A program made the position numbers and the translations under genes. The notes under the pieces are model-generated. The model was not told where the DNA came from and did no database searches. It was given only the letters and a program-made list of their open reading frames with translations. DNA of 64,000 bases from Levilactobacillus namurensis (GTDB taxonomy: Bacteria; Bacillota; Bacilli; Lactobacillales; Lactobacillaceae): assembly GCF_032197885.1 (NCBI RefSeq), contig NZ_CP134159.1:1550001-1614000 (forward strand), read 5' to 3'. Positions 11,684 to 20,521 of the stretch are shown here, piece after piece. Position 1 is the first letter of the stretch, and every line of letters starts with the position of its first letter.

Positions 11684-12331
11684 ATGTTCTATTCGTTTTT
11701 ACGGGGAATCATCCGGGTCATCGTCTACGTCATTAACGGCCGGCCAACTTACCTGCACCGTGACGAGCTGCCGGATGGCCCGTACATTCTGGTGGGCCCA
11801 CACCGGACCTGGTTCGACCCCATCTACTTTGCATTGGGTGCCAGTCCCCGCCAATTTAGCTTTATGGCTAAAGAAGAACTCTTTAAGAACCCTATTTTAC
11901 GATGGATCTTACGCCATGCCAATGCCTTCCCGGTCAACCGGGACCATCCAGGGCCTTCTGTTATTAAAACCCCTGTCCGAACTTTACGTCAAGGCGACCT
12001 TTCCCTGATCATCTTCCCCTCAGGAAGTCGTCACTCATCAGAACTCAAGGGGGGCGCGGCCGTAATCGCCAAAATGGCAAGGGTTCCGCTCATCCCCACG
12101 GTCTACCAAGGACCACTGACGTTCAAACGGCTCTTCAGCCGTCAGCACATCACGGTCGCCTATGGCCAACCGATTACCATCGACCGTAAATTAAAGCTGG
12201 ACGAAGCGGGTCAAGCCCAGGTCGAAGCCCAGATGCAAGCGGCTTTCAACCAACTAGATCAAGAAATCGACCCGAATTTCCATTACGTTGACGTCTCTGG
12301 TGAGAAACACCACGAACATCCGAACGCCTAA
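11684..12331 (+). CDS. plsC: 1-acyl-sn-glycerol-3-phosphate acyltransferase family
   Basis: Membrane-associated acyltransferase that makes phosphatidic acid from lysophosphatidic acid, feeding CdsA. 215 residues from ATG 11684 (AGAGGAG eight bases upstream; an upstream in-frame ATG lacks a site). The catalytic HX4D motif is GPHRTWFDP and the phosphate-binding motif is FPSGSRH, where most homologues have FPEGTR. An N-terminal hydrophobic segment (FLRGIIRVIVYVI) probably anchors it. Monocistronic, ending at a strong terminator. Confidence 0.88.
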   Translation: MFYSFLRGIIRVIVYVINGRPTYLHRDELPDGPYILVGPHRTWFDPIYFALGASPRQFSFMAKEELFKNPILRWILRHANAFPVNRDHPGPSVIKTPVRTLRQGDLSLIIFPSGSRHSSELKGGAAVIAKMARVPLIPTVYQGPLTFKRLFSRQHITVAYGQPITIDRKLKLDEAGQAQVEAQMQAAFNQLDQEIDPNFHYVDVSGEKHHEHPNA

Positions 12332-12380
12332 TCGCTTAGACGTCCCCCGTGCATTCACAATTTTAAATCAAAATCAGAAA

Positions 12381-12425
12381 AAATTCCGTCTCTCAAATGA
12401 CTTAACCATTTGAGAGACGGAATTT
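12381..12425. terminator. Strong bidirectional terminator
   Basis: Nineteen-pair perfect stem 12381-12399 with 12407-12425 and a seven-base loop, continuing into T-rich sequence. Serves the acyltransferase gene and, in the other direction, the ABC exporter operon. Confidence 0.9.
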
Positions 12426-12472
12426 TTCTTTTTAGCGTCTTTAGGCGCTAAGATTGGGCACCAAATGCGGGG

Positions 12473-14278
12473 TTATGACTGTAGGTCATCGGCGTGCGCA
12501 GCATTTTGCAACTGAATCATGTCGTAGTAATACCCGTGATGTTGCATCAGCTCATCGTTCGTTCCCCGTTCCACGATTTTGCCTTGATGCAAGACCAGAA
12601 TCAGGTTCGCATTTTGAATCGTCGAGAGTCGGTGCGCAATCGCTACCGTCGTCCGGTTCGCTTGCAGTCGCTGGAGACCAGTTTGAATCATGGTTTCCGT
12701 TTCCGTATCCACGTTAGCCGTGGCCTCATCGAGAATCAAGATCTTCGGGTCCGTCGCCACCGTCCGTGCAAAGGTAATCAACTGTCGCTGTCCTGCAGAG
12801 TACTCCGACCCGTGCTCTAAGACGGCCGTGGCGTAGCCCTCCGGCAACCGGTCAATGAACTCATCGGCCTGCACGAACTTAGCCGCCTGCTGGACCTGCT
12901 CATCCGAGATGTTCGGATTAAACATCCGAATATTGCTCTGAATATCGCCGTAAAACAGCTGTGGTTCCTGCAAGACTAGCCCCATCTTTGACCGTAACTC
13001 CGCTGCCGGATACTCCCGGATATCCCGGTCATCGATCAAGACCTGACCACTCTGAAATTCATAGAAGCGCATCAACACGTTAATCGTCGAGGTCTTCCCC
13101 GATCCCGTTTCCCCCACTAGGGCCACGGTCTGTCCGGGTTCTGCTACGAACGAGACATCCTTTAAGACCGGGTGTTCTTGATCGTAAGCAAAGGTCACGT
13201 GACGAAATTCTACCTTGCCGCGGGTGATCTTCGCATCCGCCACGGGATGTTGCTGGGGGGCAAGCGTGCGATCGTTTAGGATACGCATCACCCGTGATCC
13301 CGCAACCATCCCGTTTTGAAAGTCACTCAAGTTATCCATCATCTGACTCATCGGACTGTAGAAGTTGTTCAGGTACGTGATGAACGCGTAGACCACCCCA
13401 GCCGCAACGACTTGGTGCATCCCCCGCATCCCGAAGAGTCCCAGGACAATCACCGTTCCTAACGCGTAGAATAGGTTGATCATCGGGCTCAGCAGCAGCG
13501 AATTGGTCCGAATCATCGCTCGCCGAGTATCGTAGTAGGCGCGGTTGGTCTTCTTGAACCCCGTCGCCATCCGCTTTTCTTGCCGGAACTCCTGAATCAC
13601 GCTAATTCCCGTAATGGCTTCGCTCAGCTTAGTGTTCAACTCACTCAAACGCTCCCGCATCCGTCGGTAGACCCGCGAACTGAAGCTCTGGTAATACCAG
13701 ATCACAAACAGTAAGAATGGCACCAAGATCAGGGTGGCTAAAGCAACCCCCCAGTCCGTCAAAGCCATAGCAATAAAGGATGAGACCACCGCAAACACAG
13801 CCAAGATCAGGGTATTTAGCAACGCCCAAAAGTTAGAAAACGTCATGGTATCGTTCATTAACCGTGACAGGATCGACCCGCCCGGCGTTTGGTCAAAGTA
13901 CCGCATGCCCTTACCGTGCAGGTCCGCAAACATCTTACGGCGGACACTCTCCAGCATGTATTCAGCGCCCATGGTACTGGTGTAGTCCTGCCAGAACTGG
14001 GAAATAGCTTTGACCACCATTCCCAGGAAATACAGGCCCGCAAATAGCCACATAATCGCCAACGTCGCGTTGCCCCGGCGTAAGAAGTTATCCATATAGA
14101 TTTGAAGCAACCAGGGTAGAAAGACGTTAATCCCACTAATAAAGGCCGATAATAACACCGAACCAATGAAGAACCACTTATAGGGGGCTGCAAACTTGAA
14201 GAGTTCCCCCACCACTGTCAATTGCTCTTTTAGGGTCATGCTACGGGCCCATGCTGATTCATGTGGTTTAGTCGCCAT
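12473..14278 (-). CDS. ABC exporter half-transporter, catalytic-site subunit
   Basis: Six-helix membrane domain fused to an ATPase; multidrug or lipid exporter family (YheH/LmrD/BmrD-like). Start chosen: ATG 14278 (601 aa) with AAAGGGGGGA upstream. Walker A GETGSGKTS, Q-loop LQEPQLFYGD, Walker B KILILDEATA with the catalytic Glu, and H-loop IAHRLST. Its signature motif is degenerate (YSAGQRQ instead of LSGGQ). It overlaps the partner gene by 11 bases, so the two form a heterodimer. Substrate unknown. Confidence 0.9.
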   Translation of the reverse strand: MATKPHESAWARSMTLKEQLTVVGELFKFAAPYKWFFIGSVLLSAFISGINVFLPWLLQIYMDNFLRRGNATLAIMWLFAGLYFLGMVVKAISQFWQDYTSTMGAEYMLESVRRKMFADLHGKGMRYFDQTPGGSILSRLMNDTMTFSNFWALLNTLILAVFAVVSSFIAMALTDWGVALATLILVPFLLFVIWYYQSFSSRVYRRMRERLSELNTKLSEAITGISVIQEFRQEKRMATGFKKTNRAYYDTRRAMIRTNSLLLSPMINLFYALGTVIVLGLFGMRGMHQVVAAGVVYAFITYLNNFYSPMSQMMDNLSDFQNGMVAGSRVMRILNDRTLAPQQHPVADAKITRGKVEFRHVTFAYDQEHPVLKDVSFVAEPGQTVALVGETGSGKTSTINVLMRFYEFQSGQVLIDDRDIREYPAAELRSKMGLVLQEPQLFYGDIQSNIRMFNPNISDEQVQQAAKFVQADEFIDRLPEGYATAVLEHGSEYSAGQRQLITFARTVATDPKILILDEATANVDTETETMIQTGLQRLQANRTTVAIAHRLSTIQNANLILVLHQGKIVERGTNDELMQHHGYYYDMIQLQNAAHADDLQS

Positions 14279-16028
14279 GTCGGTTCCCCCCTTTAACCCG
14301 TGTTTCAAGCTGTTGTTGCGTAAACATCTTAGCGTACCAACCGTGGGCCGCCATCAGACTGGCGTGCGTCCCCCGTTCGACGATCCGTCCTTGGTCAAGG
14401 ACCAAGATCTCATCGGCTTCCATCACCGAGCTTAACCGGTGAGCCGCAATGATCGTGGTCTTATTGGCCCGCTCAGCCCGCAGGTTAGCCAGAATTTCAG
14501 TTTCCGTCTCGGCATCCACCGCGGACAAGGCATCGTCTAGAATCAATAACTCTGGATCAATCAATAACGCCCGGGCAATCGCTAACCGTTGCCGTTGGCC
14601 CCCTGATAACGAGATACCATCCTCACCAACCTGAGTCTGATACCCGTCAGGTAAGAGGTCGATTTGGTGGGCCAGATCACTCTTCTGCGCCGCTTGGATC
14701 ACGTCAGCCCGCGTGGCAGTCGCCTTCGCAAAGCGAATGTTTTCAAACACCGTATCCGAAAACAGGAAGCTTTCTTGCGGAACATACCCAATCGCGGGCA
14801 AGTAGCTGTCCAACGCATAGTCCTTAATCGGGTGACCCCCGAAGCGAATCTCGCCTTGATAGTCATCGAACGTTCGCAAAATCAGCTTCATAATGGTCGA
14901 TTTACCTGCCCCGACCCGGCCGACAATCCCCAGCGTCTGTCCCGCTTTAAGGTCAAAGTTAATGTCCTGGAGGCTCGTCTGGGCATCGTCCGGGTAGTTG
15001 AAGGTCTGGACATGGTAGGCTAGCGTTCCGTGAGGATGTTCCGTCAAGCCGTCGGTCCGGTCAATGATCTTGCTCTTTTGCCGCAACAGTTCCATGACCC
15101 GGTCATAACTCGCATTCCCCCGTTCCATGGTGTTGAACAGCATTCCGACCGCAAACATCGGCCATACCATCATCGCCAAGTAACTGATGAACGAGACTAG
15201 GTTGCCAATCGTGATGGTTCCGTGGGCCACAAATAAGCCCCCCAACACAATGGTGGCCACATAGGATATTGAAATAATTAAAGTAATTGCTGGGTCAAAT
15301 AATGAATCCAAAAAGTTAACGTGACGGTTAATCGCAATGGTCTGGTCGACCTGCTGGTCATAGTCGTCAATATCTTCTTGATCTTGCCCTAAAGCTTTGA
15401 TGACCTTAATCCCGCTGATACTCTCTTGGGCCTTATTATTTAAGCGTGAAAAAGCCGCTTGCGACCGGCCGAACGCCCGGTGGATCTTCTGTCCCAGGTA
15501 CCACGAAACTACTGCTAAGAACGGAAAAGGCACGATTGCCAGCAAGGTCAAGCGCCAGTTGATCAACGTCATCATCGCGATCAAGGTCGTCCCCCCCGTA
15601 ATGATGGCATCGGCAAACTGGAGGATTCCCCCACCAGCGACCCGCTGCACGGCTTCCAAGTCGTTGGTCGCGTGGGCCATCAGGTCACCCGTCCGGTAAC
15701 GTTGATAAAACGTCCGGTCCATATTCATAAAGTGGCGAAACAACCGGTCCCGCAGCAGTTGTTCCAAGTGTGCCGCGCCACCCCAAATGGCGTTCCGCCA
15801 CAGGTAACGGGTCAGGTACTGCGCAATCGCCGCGCCCACGACCAAAGCCAAATCAACGGCCAATAGCGTTCCCGTCATGGTCCGGCCGTGAATACTATCC
15901 ACCATGTTGCCGATAATCCGTGGTGGAATGATCGCGATAATTGCCGTGAGCAACAGCCCAATGACCCCAATCAGATACCGTCGCCATTCTAGGCGAAAGT
16001 ACCATGACAATTTCTTAAAGATACTCAA
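14268..16028 (-). CDS. ABC exporter half-transporter, degenerate-site subunit
   Basis: Partner half-transporter (YheI/LmrC/BmrC-like), 586 residues, six N-terminal membrane helices then an ATPase. Walker A GRVGAGKST, signature LSGGQRQRLAIARALL and H-loop AAHRLSS are canonical, but Walker B is LLILDDALSAVD, with Asp replacing the catalytic Glu. This is the pattern of the non-hydrolysing site in heterodimeric exporters. Start is TTG 16028 with GGAGGG. First gene of the pair. No regulator gene is adjacent. Confidence 0.91.
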   Translation of the reverse strand: MSIFKKLSWYFRLEWRRYLIGVIGLLLTAIIAIIPPRIIGNMVDSIHGRTMTGTLLAVDLALVVGAAIAQYLTRYLWRNAIWGGAAHLEQLLRDRLFRHFMNMDRTFYQRYRTGDLMAHATNDLEAVQRVAGGGILQFADAIITGGTTLIAMMTLINWRLTLLAIVPFPFLAVVSWYLGQKIHRAFGRSQAAFSRLNNKAQESISGIKVIKALGQDQEDIDDYDQQVDQTIAINRHVNFLDSLFDPAITLIISISYVATIVLGGLFVAHGTITIGNLVSFISYLAMMVWPMFAVGMLFNTMERGNASYDRVMELLRQKSKIIDRTDGLTEHPHGTLAYHVQTFNYPDDAQTSLQDINFDLKAGQTLGIVGRVGAGKSTIMKLILRTFDDYQGEIRFGGHPIKDYALDSYLPAIGYVPQESFLFSDTVFENIRFAKATATRADVIQAAQKSDLAHQIDLLPDGYQTQVGEDGISLSGGQRQRLAIARALLIDPELLILDDALSAVDAETETEILANLRAERANKTTIIAAHRLSSVMEADEILVLDQGRIVERGTHASLMAAHGWYAKMFTQQQLETRVKGGNRHGD

Positions 16029-16116
16029 GCGCGATCCCTCCTTAAATTAAAATACAATTAGAATTTCATTATAGCAGACTCTTTCCAGTCTAACGCAATT
16101 CTTTCTAATGACAATC

Positions 16117-16157
16117 AAAAAGACTCCCCGTTCAACTAACGCTGACGGCGAGTCTTT
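16117..16157 (-). terminator. Terminator of yneF
   Basis: Stem with AAAGACTC/GAGTCTTT arms and a longer interior pairing (16119-16157), followed on the minus strand by five Ts. Ends the ynzC-yneF side before the ABC operon. Confidence 0.7.
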
Positions 16158-16171
16158 CTTGATCATGAAGT

Positions 16172-16399
16172 CTACTTTGATTTGCGAGATTGTTGCTTCA
16201 TCGCGTTCATCATTTGGTGGAGTTTCCGTTGAGATGGCTTTTGCCCCATCTGTAACATCATTACTCGTAATTGATCTTCACTGATAGGCGGATTGTCTTT
16301 CAGGTAGTTTTCCATGTAACGTCGTGCGCCATAGAAGCCCCCAAAGGCACAAGCCAGTCCCACGACGATTACAATCAAAATCCAGATCCAAGTTGCCAA
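16172..16399 (-). CDS. yneF: YneF family small membrane protein (UPF0154)
   Basis: 75-residue protein: one N-terminal transmembrane helix (WIWILIVIVVGLACAFGGFYG) followed by a charged cytoplasmic part with the family motif NPPISEDQLRVMMLQMGQKP. Function unknown in the literature known to me. The start chosen is TTG 16399, because AGGGAGG is eight bases upstream; a longer frame to 16426 would place this site inside the gene. Neighbour of ynzC and lexA, as in Bacillus. Confidence 0.88.
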   Translation of the reverse strand: MATWIWILIVIVVGLACAFGGFYGARRYMENYLKDNPPISEDQLRVMMLQMGQKPSQRKLHQMMNAMKQQSRKSK

Positions 16400-16499
16400 G
16401 ACGATTCCCTCCCTTACTAACAGCATTCATTAACCAAGTTTACACAATCTTAAGACAAAATAAAAGAGCGAATCTCAAAAAGACCCCCTCTTTAACCCA

Positions 16500-16748
16500 C
16501 TAATCGTTCCGTAAGCCCTTTTCACGTTGAACTTGACGGACCTTTTCCGGCGTAACTTCCTTACCGTTCTTATCGTAGACCTGCATCATCTCAACTTGAC
16601 TCCGGAAACTCTCCCGAAACAGCTTCAGGTACTTCTGCCGCAGATCGGCCCGTTCAGCCTTCTCATCTTCGTTGAGACCCGCACCCTTCGCTTTGTGGGC
16701 CAATTCATTAATCCGGACTAATAAACTGTCCATCGTGGTTTCAGTCAT
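16500..16748 (-). CDS. ynzC: YnzC family protein (UPF0291, DUF896)
   Basis: 82-residue cytoplasmic protein with the family helices LLVRINELAHKAKGAGLNEDE and EKAERADLRQKYLKLFR, forming a helical hairpin, then a disordered C-terminus. In Bacillus subtilis the homologue belongs to the SOS-controlled yneA operon divergent from lexA. Here it is directly divergent from lexA and no yneA-like LysM gene is present. An AAAGGAG site lies 12 bases before ATG 16748. Confidence 0.9.
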   Translation of the reverse strand: MTETTMDSLLVRINELAHKAKGAGLNEDEKAERADLRQKYLKLFRESFRSQVEMMQVYDKNGKEVTPEKVRQVQREKGLRND

Positions 16749-16814
16749 GAAATAGCCGCGCTCCTTTAATTCTTCACCTCACTGGGTGAAATTGTAAGTT
16801 TTAAAACACAACCT

Positions 16815-16843
16815 ATAATATCAGGGTTAATTTCAGAATTCAA
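16815..16843 (-). promoter_or_regulatory. ynzC promoter
   Basis: Minus strand TTGAAT (16838-16843), 17-base spacer, TATTAT (16815-16820). It lies ten bases from the LexA box at 16854-16867, so LexA could also affect it. Confidence 0.6.
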
Positions 16844-16853
16844 CTTATTAGGC

Positions 16854-16867
16854 CGAACATCTGTTTG
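16854..16867. promoter_or_regulatory. LexA operator (SOS box) at lexA
   Basis: CGAACATCTGTTTG matches the Firmicutes LexA consensus CGAACN4GTTCG at nine of ten fixed positions. It overlaps the -35 element of the lexA promoter, as expected for autorepression. Confidence 0.82.
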
Positions 16868-16893
16868 AAAACGTTCGCCAGCTATGCTAAAAT
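16865..16893 (+). promoter_or_regulatory. lexA promoter
   Basis: TTGAAA (16865-16870), 17-base spacer, TAAAAT (16888-16893), about 54 bases before the lexA ATG. The -35 hexamer overlaps the SOS box. Confidence 0.75.
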
Positions 16894-16946
16894 TGGGCTA
16901 AACTAAGTCGATTCAGACGAATAATGACGAACGAGGTGGCAATACG

Positions 16947-17576
16947 ATGAGCAAAGCTTCTGAAAGTAAACAAATTGCCGTTCTGCGCTTCATTTGGGAA
17001 CGGGTCAACGAAAAAGGGTATCCCCCAACCGTTCGAGAAATCGGCGAGGCGGTTTCCCTGTCATCAACTTCCACGGTTCACGGTCACATCGCCCGTCTGG
17101 AAAAGAAGGGGTTGCTGACTAAGGACCCTACCAAGCCCCGGGCCTTGGAAGTCACCCCTGCCGGTTTGGAAGAACTCGGCGTTCACGAACAGCAGACACA
17201 GATTCCCGTTCTGGGAACGGTGACTGCCGGGGAACCCATCCTGGCCGTTCAAGAAGCCACGGATTACTTCCCCGTGCCACCCGAATTTGAAAATAGCGAT
17301 GATCAGCTCTTCATGCTCACGATTCGTGGCGAGAGTATGATCAACATCGGCATCTTAAACGGCGACCAAGTTATCGTGCGTCGGCAACGGTCCGCCGATA
17401 ACGGCGACATCGTCATTGCAATGACCGAAGAGAACGAGGCCACCTGCAAGCGATTCTTTAAGGAAGCCGACCATTTCCGGTTGCAACCCGAAAATGATAC
17501 CATGGCGCCCATCATCTTAAATCAAGTCACCATCCTAGGAAGGGTCGTTGGCCTGTTCCGGGACGACGTGCACTAA
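16947..17576 (+). CDS. lexA: SOS repressor LexA
   Basis: Transcriptional repressor and self-cleaving serine peptidase. 209 residues. The N-terminal winged helix-turn-helix spans residues 1-70 ([20 protein letters not shown]). The cleavage site is the AG of [10 protein letters not shown] near residue 92; the catalytic Ser is in [11 protein letters not shown] near residue 130 and the Lys in [25 protein letters not shown] further on. A GAGGTGG site precedes ATG 16947. It regulates itself through the box in its promoter. Confidence 0.96.
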   Translation: MSKASESKQIAVLRFIWERVNEKGYPPTVREIGEAVSLSSTSTVHGHIARLEKKGLLTKDPTKPRALEVTPAGLEELGVHEQQTQIPVLGTVTAGEPILAVQEATDYFPVPPEFENSDDQLFMLTIRGESMINIGILNGDQVIVRRQRSADNGDIVIAMTEENEATCKRFFKEADHFRLQPENDTMAPIILNQVTILGRVVGLFRDDVH

Positions 17577-17599
17577 CCACTATATCGTTATGCTAGTCA

Positions 17600-17649
17600 C
17601 AAACGGCAGATTGAACGGGAACAACCCGTTCAATCTGCCGTTTGTTTTT
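17600..17649 (+). terminator. Terminator of lexA
   Basis: Twenty-pair perfect stem 17600-17619 with 17625-17644, loop AACAA, then a T-run at 17645-17649. Confidence 0.9.
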
Positions 17650-17657
17650 GTGACACC

Positions 17658-17703
17658 AAAGGACCGCCTAGACGCGTTCATTTACCCATCTAGGTGGTCC
17701 TTT
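17658..17703. repeat. Inverted repeat downstream of ppsA
   Basis: Arms 17658-17672 and 17689-17703 pair over 15 positions (one G-U). There is no proper T-run on either side, so a 3' stability hairpin for the ppsA transcript is as likely as a terminator. Confidence 0.55.
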
Positions 17704-17748
17704 AGTTTACCCTTAACTCGCTATGCTGACCTCAGCCAACGCTTGGGC

Positions 17749-20157
17749 TTATTCCCAGTCATAGTCTGTTGGATCTTGAAGTCCGCGGCCAGTCGCCTTG
17801 TCCAGTAAGATCCGTTGTTCGAAGTGAGCCACGTTCCGCTTGGTCTGCTTGACCATATCAGGGTTAACGGAAACGTAATCAATCCCGCATTGAATCAAGA
17901 AGTTCGTGAATTCAGGGTATTCGGATGGTGCTTGTCCACAAATCGAGACCGTCTTACCATCCTTGTGGGCAGCCTTAATCAAGTGTTTGATTGCCCGCTT
18001 AACGGCTAAGTTCCGTTCATCAAAGAGCCGTGCTACCGTATCGTTATTCCGGTCACAGCCTAAGATCAACATGGCCAAGTCGTTCGAACCGATGGAGTAT
18101 CCGTCAACGAACTCGTTAAACTTGTCCGCCAAGATAATGTTAGATGGAATTTCCGCCATCATGTAAACCTTGAAGTCGGCATTCCGAACCAAGCCTTCGT
18201 GCGCCATAATGTCCGTGACTTTCCGAGCTTCATCCACGGTCCGTACGAATGGAATCATCACGTTCAAGTTCTTCAGGCCAAACTCGTTCCGCACCTTCTT
18301 GACCGCAGCTAATTCCAGTTTGAAGGCTTCCACGTACTTCGGATCGTAGTACCGGGAAGCACCCCGCCAGCCTAATAAGTCTGCTGGTTCGTGTGGTTCA
18401 TACTTCTCGCCACCCTTTAAGTTCCGGTATTCACTGGACTTAAAGTCGGATAACCGCAGAACCATCGGCCGTGGTGCCATCGCCCGAGCAACCTTGGAGA
18501 TCCCGTCAGCCAACATGTTGACGACCTTTTCTGGGTGCCCCTGTTCGATCAAGTATAGTGGGTGTTCGTGAATAAAGGTGGTCCATAAGAACTCTTCACG
18601 CATCAACCCAATCCCATCAGCGGGTAACGTTGAATACTTTTCAGCCAAGTCAGGGTCACCTAAGTTCATCATGACCCGGGTAGCCGTCGGCGCAAAGGTC
18701 TCGGCAGCCACCACTTGGCCCCCTGCGGCTTGGGCTGGTTCATTCTTCTTCAGCAGGCTGGCAACCTTGCCTTCGTAGACGATACCGTTGGTTGCGTCGA
18801 CCGTAACCACGTCACCCGTCTTGAAGGTGTCCGTTGCGGCAGTCCCCTTACTCTTGGTCCCTACGATACATGGAATCTGCATTTCACGGGAAACAATGGC
18901 CGCGTGGCAGGTCATCCCACCATTGTTGGTCACGATGGCCGCCGCCTTCTTCATTGCCGGTACCCAGTCAGGTGACGTCATCAACGTGACTAAGACTTCA
19001 CCCTTCTTGAATTGGTCAATGTCTTCAGGGTTGTCAATGACATGAACCACACCACTGGCGACACCAGGACTCGCAGATAATCCGCGAACAGCAATCTTTG
19101 CATCAGCTTCCTGAACCACACTATCATCTCCTGCAGTTGAGTGTCCTTGCTTATCCTTATTTCTTTGAGACCAAACGGTTTCTGGACGCGCTTGAACGAT
19201 CCATAACCGGTTGGTATTCGTATCCAAAGCGAATTCCATGTCCATGTAGCAACCGTAATGCTTTTCAATGGCCTTAACGTAGCCAGCTAATTCAATCACT
19301 TGGTCATCCGTCAGCACTTGCTGGTCCTGTTCAGCTTCAGGGACGGCAATTTCCTTGGTCCCACCAGTTGCTTCCCGGGCCAGTTGAATGGTCTGCTTGA
19401 CCACGCTACGTTCAACGATCTTCATAGAGTCTTTGTCGATAACAAAGTGGTTAGGCGTCACTTTCCCTAACACGATGTACTCGCCCAGGCCCCGAATCGT
19501 GTCAATCACGATCTTGGAGTCGTCCCCGTTGGCAACGTTAACGGAGAACATAATCCCCGAAGCCTTGGAGAAGACCATCATTTGAACGGCAGCAGATAGC
19601 GCAACCTTCTCGTGTGGGAAGTGTTGCTTGTGCCGGTAGTAAGTTGCCCGATCAGTAAAGAGCGAGGAGTAGCATTCCTGAACCCGGTTTACCACGTCTG
19701 CGGCGCCCTTGATGTTCAGATAAGACTCTTGTTGCCCAGCGAACGATGCGTTTGGTAAATCTTCCGCCGTCGCAGATGACCGAATGGCCACAAACGGATC
19801 CTTTTGATCCATCTTCTTAGCCAAGTCGGCGTAGGCCTGCTTGATGTTCTGAGCTAAATCATCTGGCATCTTGGCCGAAACGATTAAGTTCCGAATCTTC
19901 TCACAGGTAGTATGTAATTCATCTGAGTCTTCGTAATCCTTGATTCCCTCAAGCAATGCGTTGACTTGGTCGTTGACACCGGTCTCTTGCATAAAGTACC
20001 GGTAGGCCCGGGCAGTCGTGGCAAAACCATAGGGAACGGGAACCTTCATTGACGACGTCATTTCCCCTAAGGAAGATGACTTCCCACCAACTAGGTTCAC
20101 GTCTTCACGGTGCAATTCATCAAACCACAAAACATTTGCAGTATCTCGATTACTCAT
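17749..20157 (-). CDS. ppsA: Phosphoenolpyruvate synthase
   Basis: Makes phosphoenolpyruvate from pyruvate and ATP with release of AMP and phosphate; gluconeogenic. About 802 residues. Domains in order: N-terminal ATP-grasp domain (LVGGKSSSLGEM near residue 25), phosphohistidine swivel domain with GGMTCHAAIVSREM (catalytic His), C-terminal PEP-utilising barrel with SIGSNDLAMLILG and the Cys of SICGQAPSEYPEF. The start chosen is ATG 20157, seven bases after GGAGG; ATG 20160 is the alternative. A consensus CcpA site lies just after the promoter. Confidence 0.94.
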   Translation of the reverse strand: MSNRDTANVLWFDELHREDVNLVGGKSSSLGEMTSSMKVPVPYGFATTARAYRYFMQETGVNDQVNALLEGIKDYEDSDELHTTCEKIRNLIVSAKMPDDLAQNIKQAYADLAKKMDQKDPFVAIRSSATAEDLPNASFAGQQESYLNIKGAADVVNRVQECYSSLFTDRATYYRHKQHFPHEKVALSAAVQMMVFSKASGIMFSVNVANGDDSKIVIDTIRGLGEYIVLGKVTPNHFVIDKDSMKIVERSVVKQTIQLAREATGGTKEIAVPEAEQDQQVLTDDQVIELAGYVKAIEKHYGCYMDMEFALDTNTNRLWIVQARPETVWSQRNKDKQGHSTAGDDSVVQEADAKIAVRGLSASPGVASGVVHVIDNPEDIDQFKKGEVLVTLMTSPDWVPAMKKAAAIVTNNGGMTCHAAIVSREMQIPCIVGTKSKGTAATDTFKTGDVVTVDATNGIVYEGKVASLLKKNEPAQAAGGQVVAAETFAPTATRVMMNLGDPDLAEKYSTLPADGIGLMREEFLWTTFIHEHPLYLIEQGHPEKVVNMLADGISKVARAMAPRPMVLRLSDFKSSEYRNLKGGEKYEPHEPADLLGWRGASRYYDPKYVEAFKLELAAVKKVRNEFGLKNLNVMIPFVRTVDEARKVTDIMAHEGLVRNADFKVYMMAEIPSNIILADKFNEFVDGYSIGSNDLAMLILGCDRNNDTVARLFDERNLAVKRAIKHLIKAAHKDGKTVSICGQAPSEYPEFTNFLIQCGIDYVSVNPDMVKQTKRNVAHFEQRILLDKATGRGLQDPTDYDWE

Positions 20158-20209
20158 CATATTGCCTCCTCGCACTTGATCCATTAAGGTTGGTTACACG
20201 CTTTGTGAA

Positions 20210-20223
20210 TGTAACCGCTTACA
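20210..20223. promoter_or_regulatory. cre site (CcpA operator) upstream of ppsA
   Basis: TGTAACCGCTTACA matches the catabolite-responsive element consensus TGWAANCGNTNWCA at every fixed position. It lies just downstream of the ppsA -10 element, a position expected to give repression when preferred sugars are present. Confidence 0.85.
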
Positions 20224-20234
20224 ACTACAAGTAC

Positions 20235-20264
20235 ATTATAGTGCATTTATGAACAAAGTGTCAC
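20235..20264 (-). promoter_or_regulatory. ppsA promoter
   Basis: Minus strand TATAAT (20235-20240) with GTGACA (20259-20264) 18 bases upstream. Predicted start lies within or next to the cre site. Confidence 0.65.
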
Positions 20265-20410
20265 CCCCCTATGGCCAATTTTTTTGATTTTTTGTTATTT
20301 TATTTTGGCTTAAAGCATTGGTACATACCGATAATGGCCGTTTTATCAGGGCTTCAAACGGTTGCATTCGGCTTGTGCATCTTTCACACTATACCGCAAT
20401 TTAAGCCAAT

Positions 20411-20453
20411 AAAAATGGCCATCCCTTGCTCAATTTTCGAGCGGTCATGGCCG
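20411..20453 (-). terminator. Probable terminator of the nucleoside deoxyribosyltransferase gene
   Basis: Imperfect stem 20416-20453 (GGCCATGA..GCTC arms) followed on the minus strand by TTTTT. The rest of 20265-20521 holds no gene I can support; it is AT-rich and contains several copies of ATGGCC, parts of imperfect hairpins. Confidence 0.55.
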
Positions 20454-20521
20454 TTTTCGTTCTATATCTTCTACTAAAATTTGACGTTAAACATTCTCTT
20501 TTCAGGCTAGTCTTCCCGTCG

